This document shows positions 5,899-12,562 of a stretch of DNA of 13,487 bases, piece by piece (the first letter of the stretch is position 1; each line of letters opens with the position of its first letter). The notes under the pieces were generated by a model that saw only the letters and a list, made by a program, of their open reading frames with translations, did not search any database and had not been told where the DNA came from. Position numbers and translations under genes: made by a program. Origin of the DNA: JACZUI01 sp041599115 (GTDB taxonomy: Bacteria > Actinomycetota > Acidimicrobiia > Spongiisociales > ZC4RG35); contig JBFHXF010000053.1 in assembly GCA_041599115.1 (NCBI GenBank), forward strand, positions 1 to 13,487, in the 5' to 3' direction.

Positions 5899-6660
5899 TC
5901 AGATGCGAGAGCGGATCCAGGTGATGTCCGACCCCTGCTCGGCGGCCCCACCCGGGGTCTCGACCACGATCGGCGCATCAGTTGCCCGGAGCACCGTGAC
6001 GAGATCCGCCGGGTTGATTGTCCCCCTCCCCAGGTTCTGGTGACGATCACGACGGGAGTCAAAGGGATCTTTCGAGTCATTGGCATGTATCAAGTCGATC
6101 CGGCCGGTCGCCTCCATGATCCTGTGGACCAGGTCGTCGAATGGCTCACCACCGGCCCAGGAATGACACGTGTCGAGAACGAAACCCACCCCGAAATGCC
6201 CAATCTCCCCCCAAAGCCGGGCTATCCACTCCACTCTCCTGGCGAGGGCCTTATCACCTCCGGCGGTGTTCTCGATCAGCACAGGGACATCGGTCTCGAG
6301 AGTCTCGAGTGCTTTACCCCATCTCACGATCCCCTCATCCTGGGACCCGTCCCCGGTGACGTGGCCTCCATGCACGACCACCCCGGCGGCGCCGATTTCG
6401 GAAGCCGCATCGCAGGTGTCCTGGAGGATCTTCCGGCTGGGAATGCGAACCCGATTGTTGTCCGCGCACACATTGATCAGGTAGGGAGAGTGAACATAGA
6501 TCGGGATGGGAGCAGCTTTGAGTTCTTCAGCATCATCACGCGGCAATGGCTTCTTCCAGGACTGCGGATTGGAGAGGAATATCTGCACCAGTTGGGCATC
6601 CCGGTCGATCGCCTCGGCCAGCGGGTGACCCGCGGGCACGTGGGCGCCGACCAGGGTCAT
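5899..6660 (-). CDS. nfo: Deoxyribonuclease IV (AP endonuclease, Nfo/EndoIV family)
   Basis: Endonuclease IV cuts 5' of abasic sites in base-excision repair using three zinc ions in a TIM barrel. All nine expected zinc ligands are visible: H57 (YVHSPY), H97 (VVHGGH), E130 (LIENTAGG), D163 and H166 (LDTCHSWAGG), H192 (IHANDSKD), D205 and H207 (DRHQNLGRG) and E234 (VVETPG). The 253 residues are shorter than the roughly 280 of the E. coli enzyme but the barrel appears complete. The ATG overlaps the stop of the upstream membrane gene as ATGA, indicating coupled translation. The symbol follows E. coli; actinobacterial genomes often call it end. Confidence 0.95.
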   Translation of the reverse strand: MTLVGAHVPAGHPLAEAIDRDAQLVQIFLSNPQSWKKPLPRDDAEELKAAPIPIYVHSPYLINVCADNNRVRIPSRKILQDTCDAASEIGAAGVVVHGGHVTGDGSQDEGIVRWGKALETLETDVPVLIENTAGGDKALARRVEWIARLWGEIGHFGVGFVLDTCHSWAGGEPFDDLVHRIMEATGRIDLIHANDSKDPFDSRRDRHQNLGRGTINPADLVTVLRATDAPIVVETPGGAAEQGSDITWIRSRI

Positions 6661-7238
6661 GCTTCCGGTTCCCAGATGCTCGATGTCCGCTTCCTGGACT
6701 CGCGTCGAGCCGCTTCAACTGCGAAATCCGAAATGGCTGTGGCGATCTCAGCAGGCTCCTCGGACCAGTCCTGCGCCAGCATTCCCAGCACCCGCTCCTC
6801 GATCCATCGAGCCCCCCAGGGGTGGTCGGGCAGGCCATCGCGGCCCACGACCTGGATTCGCAATAGCGGCAAGACATCGCCCTCGTCGGTGATGGTTTGC
6901 GCCCCGACGTCGACGATGTTTGACCAAGGGATCAGAAACGCCTTGCGAAACGGACCCCGGAGCCGGACCGCCAGCCCTTTGTCCTGGCACTGGATGACAT
7001 TTGTCGGCCAGAAGAGCTCTTTCAGACCCCACGCCACGAGGACAACAGCGAATATGACGATGCCCCAGGCGTAGATGACGTCCCTCGCCTCGTAGATCTG
7101 GGTGTCCTCCGGGCGGAAGATGATCTCCCGCAGCCAGTTGGCGATTCTTCGTTTGAAAAGCACATCGATCGAAATGACCAACAGGGGTATGGCCCCCATG
7201 GCCATCAACCACATCCGCACCGCAGACCGACGAACCAC
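6657..7238 (-). CDS. Membrane protein with two helices and a PH-like C-terminal domain, function unknown
   Basis: The protein has about 193 residues. Hydrophobic helices lie at about 8-30 and 55-75, with a charged segment between (FKRRIANWLREIIFRPED). The C-terminal half (VIQCQDKGLAVRLRGPFRKAFLIPWSNIVDVG...LLRIQVVG) looks like a bacterial PH-type beta-sandwich anchored at the membrane; this is a fold guess from the strand pattern. The frame is open further upstream inside pyrE, but a GGAGG site spanning the pyrE stop points to TTG 7241 or GTG 7238. I chose GTG. The stop overlaps the nfo ATG. Wedged tightly between pyrE and nfo, it is surely co-transcribed with them, though that does not reveal its job. 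Confidence 0.7.
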   Translation of the reverse strand: MVRRSAVRMWLMAMGAIPLLVISIDVLFKRRIANWLREIIFRPEDTQIYEARDVIYAWGIVIFAVVLVAWGLKELFWPTNVIQCQDKGLAVRLRGPFRKAFLIPWSNIVDVGAQTITDEGDVLPLLRIQVVGRDGLPDHPWGARWIEERVLGMLAQDWSEEPAEIATAISDFAVEAARRESRKRTSSIWEPEA

Positions 7239-7242
7239 CAAT

Positions 7243-7788
7243 TCAGCCCTCCATCCCGAGATCGGCTGCTGTGACCACGGCTGAATAGGGTATCCCGCGA
7301 TCAGCAAACGTCTTTGCCGCCAGGCCCGATGACCGGTCGAGGAGGGCGATCACCTGTACGACCTGAAGCCCGGCCCCCTCCGCCACATCCGCTGCCTCGC
7401 CCGCTGCCTTGCCGGTGGTGATGGTGTCTTCCAGGATCGCCACCTTCGATCCGGATGTGACCGATCCGACAAGCCGCCCGGCAATGCCGTGGTCCTTGGC
7501 CTCTTTGCGAATCGAGAAAGCATTGAGGTTGCGTCCTTGGTCGACTGCCACCATCGCAGCTGCAATCGCGATCGGGTCGGCGCCCATGGTCATACCCCCG
7601 ACACACTCGACATCGGCAGCCAACACGTCCAAGACGGCTCGACCGACCAGCCAAGCGCCCCCGCCATCGAATGTGGTCTGTCTGGCGTCGACATACCACG
7701 ACGAAACCACGCCCGAACGCAGAGTGAATGGCCCGTCGGTGCGGATGGAATGGCTACGCAGATGTTCAATGAGAAGGTCTCGTGACAC
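7243..7788 (-). CDS. pyrE: Orotate phosphoribosyltransferase
   Basis: PyrE joins orotate to PRPP to form OMP in de novo pyrimidine synthesis. Residues from GTG 7788 (181 in all) show FTLRSGVVSSWYVDARQ near the N-terminus, GGMTMGADPIA (65-74), the RKEAKDHG loop (94-101) with its catalytic Lys and His, and the PRPP-binding VAILEDTITTGKA (116-128). The second acidic residue of the PRPP motif is Asp in LED and the TTG turn is intact. A GTG at 7815 would add nine residues, but TACCAT (7800-7795) placed 6 nt before 7788 argues for a leaderless start there. It heads the long minus-strand array and its 3' end overlaps the ribosome site of the next gene. Confidence 0.93.
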   Translation of the reverse strand: MSRDLLIEHLRSHSIRTDGPFTLRSGVVSSWYVDARQTTFDGGGAWLVGRAVLDVLAADVECVGGMTMGADPIAIAAAMVAVDQGRNLNAFSIRKEAKDHGIAGRLVGSVTSGSKVAILEDTITTGKAAGEAADVAEGAGLQVVQVIALLDRSSGLAAKTFADRGIPYSAVVTAADLGMEG

Positions 7789-7794
7789 CCTTTC

Positions 7795-7800
7795 ATGGTA
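7795..7800 (-). promoter_or_regulatory. Candidate leaderless -10 box for pyrE
   Basis: On the minus strand TACCAT is followed by GAAAGG and then GTG 7788, which would put the transcription start on the first base of the start codon. There is no clear -35. It is about 60 bp from the oppositely directed box for the histidine phosphatase gene. Confidence 0.45.
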
Positions 7801-7861
7801 AGACGCTGGCCTCACATCCGGAGGTCGACATCGGCCCGGACTGCCATCACTCAGGGAGTAG

Positions 7862-7867
7862 TAGCGT
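7862..7867 (+). promoter_or_regulatory. Candidate leaderless -10 box for the histidine phosphatase gene
   Basis: TAGCGT is followed by six bases and then GTG 7874. The only purine-rich stretch upstream (GGGAG, 7854-7858) is too far from the start to be a ribosome site, which favours leaderless initiation. No clear -35 is seen. Confidence 0.4.
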
Positions 7868-7873
7868 CGGGTT

Positions 7874-8560
7874 GTGGATCTGTTTCTCGTCCGGCACGGT
7901 CAACCCGATTGGGCTCCAGATCGAATCGCCCGAAACAACCCCGACCTGACCCATCTCGGCCGTCAACAAGCGCAACGTGTCGCTCATCGGCTCGCCAGCC
8001 TGGACAACGTCGACGAGCTCTGGGTATCCCCCATGAATCGGGCTCAGCAGACGGCTCAGCCGGTGGAGGGGGAGACCGGTACACCGTCAGAGACTTACGA
8101 CTGGCTTCAGGAGTTGAACAGCCCGCCACACTGGGACGGATCACCCGCCGAAGAAGTCGACAAGATGTTGATGGAGTCGCAGTTCCGAACGATGGACGAG
8201 ATGTGGGACGGCTATCCGGGAGGTGAGACGTTCCGGACATTCCACGAAAGAGTCGTCAATGGTCTAGCAGCCACACTCGACTCTCACGGGATTCACACCA
8301 TGCATGAGGAAAACAGACATCTATGGGAGGTGGACGACCCCAATAAGCGAGTAATCATCGTCGCCCATGCCGGCACAAACGCAGTCGTACTGGGACACTT
8401 GCTGGGTCTCGAACCTGTCCCGTGGGAATGGGAGAGATTCCGTCAGCCTCACACCGGCGTCTCCCGACTGACTACAACACGGGTCAGCACAGGGTGGACC
8501 TTTTCGCTTCGCCAGCTAGGCGATGTTTCCCACCTCCACCCGGGAATGGTCTCGGCTTAG
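7874..8560 (+). CDS. Histidine phosphatase superfamily protein (phosphoglycerate-mutase-like)
   Basis: The 228-residue protein has the branch-1 histidine phosphatase hallmarks. LVRHGQPDW has the phospho-acceptor H8, LTHLGRQQAQRVAHRL follows, SPMNRAQQTA supplies R56, a general acid is likely at E80 (LQEL), and VAHAGTNAVVLGHLL supplies the second His, H165. These enzymes remove phosphate from small molecules or proteins through a phospho-histidine, and the substrate here cannot be told. The segment between E80 and the PGGE at 116-118 (WDGSPAEEVDKMLMESQFRT...) is longer than in a minimal member and probably forms the substrate cap. It diverges from pyrE and converges on the nitrilase-family gene. 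The start is GTG with no good ribosome site. Confidence 0.9.
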   Translation: MDLFLVRHGQPDWAPDRIARNNPDLTHLGRQQAQRVAHRLASLDNVDELWVSPMNRAQQTAQPVEGETGTPSETYDWLQELNSPPHWDGSPAEEVDKMLMESQFRTMDEMWDGYPGGETFRTFHERVVNGLAATLDSHGIHTMHEENRHLWEVDDPNKRVIIVAHAGTNAVVLGHLLGLEPVPWEWERFRQPHTGVSRLTTTRVSTGWTFSLRQLGDVSHLHPGMVSA

Positions 8561-8571
8561 GGCTCAGACAG

Positions 8572-8587
8572 CCCCTCCGGAACTGTT
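8572..8587. repeat. 16-bp direct repeat, copy 1
   Basis: CCCCTCCGGAACTGTT occurs here and again at 8616-8631, 44 bp apart start to start. With flanks the match reads AGCCCC(C)TCCGGAACTGTT, one extra C in the second copy. The repeat is confined to the convergent spacer. Confidence 0.7.
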
Positions 8588-8615
8588 TCTCCCCCCAGGG
8601 AGCAAGGCGAGGAGC

Positions 8616-8631
8616 CCCCTCCGGAACTGTT
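8616..8631. repeat. 16-bp direct repeat, copy 2
   Basis: Identical 16-base match to 8572-8587. The sequence between the copies contains the CTCCC/GGGAG stem, so a duplicated hairpin unit is possible. Confidence 0.7.
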
Positions 8632-8787
8632 CCATGCCGGCCGACTTCGGCCCTCAGCAACCCTCACACATGTCCCCACGGATCCTGGCTGCGCTTTCAC
8701 ACCTCGGGCCGAACAGACGCCGGTCGGCCGGATGACACCTCCTGGGGGAGGAAACATGTCGCTTCGCTCCCGGGGAAGGAAACGTGC

Positions 8788-9555
8788 TCACTCTTTGACG
8801 TACCTCGGATAGGTCGCCTTTGCCTGTGCCGGCTGGTTCAGATCGATGTCCACAGTCAAGAACGGCTCGTCATCGGTAGTGAGCCCGAGAATCGCGCCAT
8901 CGGGGTCGATCACCCAGCCGGTTCCGCCGAAGGTGACCCCGTTGAATGAACCGCAACGATTGGACGAGAGGCCGAAGGCGCCCGACATCACCGACGCCGC
9001 CTGCCCGCCGGCGATCCACTTGTCGGTGGTGCGCAGCTCCGTAGCCCGCGGCACCAACAGGAGCTCCGCTCCTTGTCGGGCATATCCGCGAGCATGCTCG
9101 GTGAACCAAATATCTGTGCAGATCATGAAGCCCGTGGCGTGCTGACCCATGCTCATCACGTCGAAAGACCCATCGCCGGGCGCGTACCAGCTTGCCTCCC
9201 AGAATCCGGGCTCCTCTGGGAGGTAGTACTTGTCGTGACCGTCGCTGAGCACCCCATCCACCCAGATGAATGCTCGGTTGTGCCGGTCACCTGACTCGGT
9301 TGTAAACGGGCGCGACCCGGCCACCGAGGCCACGCCCAGTTCGCCCAGTCTCTCGATCCATTCGAGATGGGATACAACTGCCGACTCCCAATCCTCCAGC
9401 GCGAACCGATCTGTCCAACCAACCCACGCGTGGAATGGAAGCTCGGGGAGCAACACGAATTCTGATCCCGACTTCTGGAGGTGCGCCGCGAGGGACAGCC
9501 ACGCTTCCTCGAAACCCGATGGAGGATCTGGCAACTGACAGACGGTCACCCTCAT
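8788..9555 (-). CDS. Carbon-nitrogen hydrolase (nitrilase superfamily amidase)
   Basis: Nitrilase-superfamily enzymes hydrolyse amide or nitrile C-N bonds with a Glu-Lys-Cys triad. All three are here: E38 in FVLLPELPF, K109 in GHDKYYLPEE and C146 in GFMICTDIWF. A second Glu after the Lys (EEPGFWEA) is also typical. The 255-residue length from ATG 9555 fits a single-domain member. The frame continues upstream across the uppS stop, but the family N-terminus (MRVTVCQLPDP) begins at 9555, where a GGGAGG lies about 12 nt upstream. It follows uppS by 20 bp and so is probably co-transcribed. The substrate is unknown; the oxyanion and binding loops do not clearly match biotinidase, NadE-type or omega-amidase subfamilies. 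Confidence 0.9.
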   Translation of the reverse strand: MRVTVCQLPDPPSGFEEAWLSLAAHLQKSGSEFVLLPELPFHAWVGWTDRFALEDWESAVVSHLEWIERLGELGVASVAGSRPFTTESGDRHNRAFIWVDGVLSDGHDKYYLPEEPGFWEASWYAPGDGSFDVMSMGQHATGFMICTDIWFTEHARGYARQGAELLLVPRATELRTTDKWIAGGQAASVMSGAFGLSSNRCGSFNGVTFGGTGWVIDPDGAILGLTTDDEPFLTVDIDLNQPAQAKATYPRYVKE

Positions 9556-9575
9556 TCGGATTGATTCCCTCCCGC

Positions 9576-10355
9576 CTATTTGCCGTATCGGCGTTCGCGG
9601 CTCGTGAAATCGCGTAGGGCGCGGAGGAAATCCACACGTCTGAAGGCGGGCCAATTGACATCGACGAATACGAACTCGGCGTAGGCCGATTGCCAGAGGA
9701 GAAACCCGGACAATCTCGACTCACCCGAGGTGCGGATCAGAAGGTCGGGGTCCGGCAGGTCACTCGAATACATGTGGGCGGCCAGGGCGTCCGAATCGAT
9801 TCGATTGGAAATCTCATTGGGTGGGACTCCTTCTGCGATGAGAGAAGCCACCAGGTCCTTTGCCGCGTCGACTATCTCCTGGCGCCCTCCGTAGCCCATG
9901 GCGATGTTGAGACGGCGTCCCCCGGCATGTGACAGTTCCTCGGCGGCCTTGGCTGCGGCAACCAGACGGTCAGGCAGCAAATCGAGACTCCCGATGAACC
10001 GAAGCGACATCTCGACACGCGCACAAAGGGCGGGAAGACGGTCGAATAGTTCCACCAGCACGTCGAAGTAAGGCTCCAGTTCTTCGGGAGGCCGCGAAAG
10101 GTTCTCTCTCGACAGGACCCATGCGGTGACGACCGGGATCTTCAGATTCTCGACCCAACCGAGAAAGTCCTCGAACCGCTGCATGCCCACGCGATACGAA
10201 TCCGAGTAAGACGGCAGACCCTCCTCGCGGGCGTGCCTGCGATGGCCATCGAGGACGATCCCGATATGTCGGGGAAGCTTGTCCTTGTCGAGTTCTCTGA
10301 GAAGACGACGCTCGTAAATGCGATAGAGCAAACGACTGGTCATGCGGGAGTACAT
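9576..10355 (-). CDS. uppS: Cis-prenyltransferase, short-chain Z-isoprenyl/undecaprenyl diphosphate synthase type, with altered motif I
   Basis: These enzymes add isopentenyl units in cis to make the polyprenyl carrier for cell-wall synthesis. The order of motifs is right: HIGIVLDGHRRHAREEG (about 30-45), TAWVLSRENLSRPPEE (77-92), SLRFIGSLDLLP, LNIAMGYGGRQEIVDA and the C-terminal LLIRTSGESRLSGFLLWQSAYAEFVFVDVNWPAF. From ATG 10355 (AGG 4 nt upstream) it has 259 residues. The N-terminus (RLLYRIYERRLLREL...LPRH) resembles the actinobacterial short-chain branch, such as Rv1086 as I recall it. In motif I the usual DGNxRWA reads DGHRRHA: the essential Asp is kept, but Asn and Trp are both His. In-frame upstream starts (10403, 10469) are less family-like. 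Confidence 0.88.
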   Translation of the reverse strand: MYSRMTSRLLYRIYERRLLRELDKDKLPRHIGIVLDGHRRHAREEGLPSYSDSYRVGMQRFEDFLGWVENLKIPVVTAWVLSRENLSRPPEELEPYFDVLVELFDRLPALCARVEMSLRFIGSLDLLPDRLVAAAKAAEELSHAGGRRLNIAMGYGGRQEIVDAAKDLVASLIAEGVPPNEISNRIDSDALAAHMYSSDLPDPDLLIRTSGESRLSGFLLWQSAYAEFVFVDVNWPAFRRVDFLRALRDFTSRERRYGK

Positions 10356-10402
10356 CGTACCTATGACCGGAGGCCACACCTCCCACAGCGACCTTGCTGT
10401 CA

Positions 10403-10408
10403 TATCCT
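10403..10408 (+). promoter_or_regulatory. Candidate leaderless -10 box for the hemolysin-III gene
   Basis: TATCCT is followed by seven bases and ATG 10416. No Shine-Dalgarno precedes that ATG, which supports leaderless initiation. No clear -35 lies 16-18 bp upstream. Confidence 0.4.
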
Positions 10409-10415
10409 TTGCTCG

Positions 10416-11078
10416 ATGAACCGGCTGACCATCGGAAAGATGCAGAACCCCGTTCGAGGTCTGCTTCACGGCGCCGGGGCAATTGGTGCCGTCGTCGGAC
10501 TCGTCCTTCTGATCCGCAGAGCCAACGGAAGCGGGCCAGCCTTGACCGGTTCCCTGCTATTCGGAGCGGCCCTATTCATCATGTACACCGTTTCATCTCT
10601 CTACCACTCGGTCCCGTGGAGTTCGGGGTGGAAGGCGCGGCTTCAGCGCATCGACCATTCGATGATCTTCCTCGTGGTGGCCGGCACGTTTACCCCAATC
10701 GCGATTGCTGCTTTGGACGGCGCAGCGCTGATCGTGGCCCTCTCCCTGATCTGGGCGATTGCCGTCACCGGAATCGTGCTGAAGACCGTCCTCCCGCATG
10801 TCAAGACCCGCCTCTCGGTGGCTCTTCAAATGATCATGGGGTGGTCGGCGCTGGTTTGGATTCCGATGATCAATGACCGGCTGGGAACCGCAGCAGTGGC
10901 CCTGATAGGACTTGGCGGACTGTTCTACACGGCCGGAGTGGTGATCTTCATGACCAAACGGCCCCGGTTGTTTCCCCGGGCATTCTCGTATCACGAACTT
11001 TTCCATGTCCTCGTGATCGCCGGGAGCACTGTGCACTTTCTCGTGATCTTTCGCTATGCGATCCCGGCTATCGCCTAG
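10416..11078 (+). CDS. Hemolysin III / PAQR-family seven-helix membrane protein
   Basis: The 220-residue protein has about seven transmembrane helices and the conserved His/Asp/Ser pattern of the PAQR/YqfA family: GLLHGAGAIGAVVG in helix 1, SSLYHS after helix 2, QRIDHSMIFLVVAGTFTP entering helix 3, and SYHELFHVLVIAGSTVHF before the last helix. These residues form a metal-dependent hydrolase-like site, and bacterial function is unclear despite the hemolysin name. The frame extends upstream to 10233 only inside uppS on the other strand; ATG 10416 gives the family N-terminus, with ATG 10440 possible. It diverges from uppS, as I recall for Rv1085c/Rv1086. Its TAG overlaps the pepP stop. Confidence 0.92.
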   Translation: MNRLTIGKMQNPVRGLLHGAGAIGAVVGLVLLIRRANGSGPALTGSLLFGAALFIMYTVSSLYHSVPWSSGWKARLQRIDHSMIFLVVAGTFTPIAIAALDGAALIVALSLIWAIAVTGIVLKTVLPHVKTRLSVALQMIMGWSALVWIPMINDRLGTAAVALIGLGGLFYTAGVVIFMTKRPRLFPRAFSYHELFHVLVIAGSTVHFLVIFRYAIPAIA

Positions 11079-12526
11079 CTCAGCGGGAGTAGCGACCTTT
11101 CCCGACACAGCGATTCGATCTCGTCGATTTCGACAGGCGCCAGGACACTGAGATTGAGATTCCCCCCAGGAGTGACCAGGACGTCATCCTCGATCCGGAC
11201 ACCCAGCCCGAGAAAGCCCTCCGGCACCTGGTGCTTGATCTTCTCCGCCTTGTCCCGCTCCGTTGCCTCCATCGCCGCCGCCTTGGCGTCGCCCTCACGC
11301 AATCGCCTGGCAAACCATTCTTCGCGGTCGTACTCGAGCAGGGCCAACTCGAGCTCGGGCTTGTCGGGTGAGACATAGAGACCGGGCTCTATGGTGAAGG
11401 TCATGCCGGGTGCGAAGCTCTGATGTTTTCCGTCCACCCGCGAGGGAGACCTGTCGTGGACATCGAGGCCTATCCAATGTCCAAGACCGTGGAAGAAGTA
11501 GGCCCGATAGTGATGCATCGCCAGCGAGTCTTCGACGGACAGCGGTAACAGCCCGAGATCGACCAAACCTTCGGTGAGGGTCTTGACGGCAGCATCCTCG
11601 AGAACGTCGAAAGAGGCTCCGGAAACCGCTCCTTCGACACCCCTCCTCTCTGCGGCCAGAACCACCTCGTAGAGCGCCCTCTGGTTGGCGCTGAATTTGC
11701 CATTCGCCGGGAATGTCCTGGTGATGTCGGAGGAGTACCCCTCGAACTCGGCGGCGGCATCGATCAGGATCAGATCTCCGTCATTGACCCGAGCCGAATT
11801 CTCGACGTAGTGAAGGATGCAGGCATTGGCCCCGGACGCGACGATCGACGGATAACCGTTGTGCCGGGCGCCCGCCATGCGCCACGTGTACTCCGCCGCC
11901 TCCTGGATCTGGTACTCGAATTGGCCCGGGGCAGCGAACCTCATGGCCTCACGGTGTCCGAGGGCGGAAAGCTCGCAAACCTCGGCGAGAATCCGTTGCT
12001 CCTCCTCGGTCTTGACCAGACGCATCCGGTGTAGAAGAACCGAGAGATCCCTTATCGATGACGGGACCCTCCAACCCATCCGATTGCGAGTTTGGCGACC
12101 TCTGTTGAAGAGTGCCGTCATCCTCTCGTCATAGTTGGCGTTGCCAGTGGCGTACCAAAGCACTTCGCGGCCATCGAGGTACCGCCGAATGGTTTCGTCG
12201 AAATCGCCCAATTCATAGGCAGCATCAGCCCCGTGGATCTCCCTGGCGCCATCCACACCGGCCCGGTACCCGGTCCACACTTCCTGTTCGCGGTTGCGGG
12301 GTCTGACAAAGAGGGCATAGTCACCGTCGGAATGACCCGGAGCGATCACCGCCACTGCATCAGGCTCAGGAAAACCGGTCAGGTAAAGAAAATCTGGATC
12401 CTGATGAAAGACATATTCGACGTCGTAGCTTCGAACTACTTCCTTCGCGCCCGGGATGACCGCTACCCCATCAACACCGATCTGCTCAACGAGACGAGCC
12501 CGTGTCTCCGCAAAACGATCTGGCAT
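11075..12526 (-). CDS. pepP: Xaa-Pro aminopeptidase P (M24B, dinuclear metal), with a long insertion
   Basis: Aminopeptidase P removes an N-terminal residue before proline. The N-terminal domain opens with DRFAETRARLVEQ and contains YVFHQDPDFLYLTGFPEPDAV. The pita-bread catalytic domain has the five metal ligands D256 (LILIDAAAEFEGY), D267 (SSDITRTF), H350 (FFHGLGHWIGLDVHD, with H346 and H357), E380 (TIEPGLYV) and E446 (GVRIEDDVLVT). E380 and E446 are 66 apart, against 23 in E. coli (E383, E406), so about 43 residues of charged helix (DREEWFARRLREGD...AEKIKHQ) are inserted. At 483 residues it is correspondingly long. The start is ATG 12526, 36 bp after the upstream gene and just behind a TACCGT box. 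The stop shares CTAG with the convergent hemolysin-III gene. Confidence 0.95.
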   Translation of the reverse strand: MPDRFAETRARLVEQIGVDGVAVIPGAKEVVRSYDVEYVFHQDPDFLYLTGFPEPDAVAVIAPGHSDGDYALFVRPRNREQEVWTGYRAGVDGAREIHGADAAYELGDFDETIRRYLDGREVLWYATGNANYDERMTALFNRGRQTRNRMGWRVPSSIRDLSVLLHRMRLVKTEEEQRILAEVCELSALGHREAMRFAAPGQFEYQIQEAAEYTWRMAGARHNGYPSIVASGANACILHYVENSARVNDGDLILIDAAAEFEGYSSDITRTFPANGKFSANQRALYEVVLAAERRGVEGAVSGASFDVLEDAAVKTLTEGLVDLGLLPLSVEDSLAMHHYRAYFFHGLGHWIGLDVHDRSPSRVDGKHQSFAPGMTFTIEPGLYVSPDKPELELALLEYDREEWFARRLREGDAKAAAMEATERDKAEKIKHQVPEGFLGLGVRIEDDVLVTPGGNLNLSVLAPVEIDEIESLCRERSLLPLS

Positions 12527-12533
12527 TCCCTAG

Positions 12534-12539
12534 ACGGTA
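12534..12539 (-). promoter_or_regulatory. Candidate leaderless -10 box for pepP
   Basis: On the minus strand TACCGT is followed by seven bases and ATG 12526. The AGGG in that interval is only one base from the ATG and too close to serve as a ribosome site. The box lies in the 36-bp gap after the upstream gene. Confidence 0.4.
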
Positions 12540-12562
12540 ATCGGCCTCGACCCGCGTTGGTT

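Larger units (their letters stand above)
8561..8787. other. Convergent intergenic region with hairpins and a direct repeat
   Basis: These 227 bp separate two converging genes and hold no convincing gene. They contain several short perfect stems: GGGCT-CAGAC-AGCCC (8560-8574) right at the phosphatase stop, CTCCC-CCCA-GGGAG (8589-8602), GGCCGA...TCGGCC (8707-8729) and CCTCC-TGGG-GGAGG (8738-8751). None has a T-tract, so if they end transcription they do so as GC-rich hairpins or with Rho. A near-repeat, GGGGAGGAAACATG (8745-8758) against GGGGAAGGAAACGTG (8772-8786), is also present. Confidence 0.5.

Noticed and set aside
6040..7074. Long plus-strand open frame (344 codons)
   Set aside because: It lies antisense to nfo and the membrane/PH-like gene, both with clear family or operon support, and its translation shows no recognisable domain.
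10233..10415. Upstream extension of hemolysin III
   Set aside because: The extra 61 residues are read from the uppS antisense strand and are not part of the PAQR family; the family N-terminus starts at 10416.
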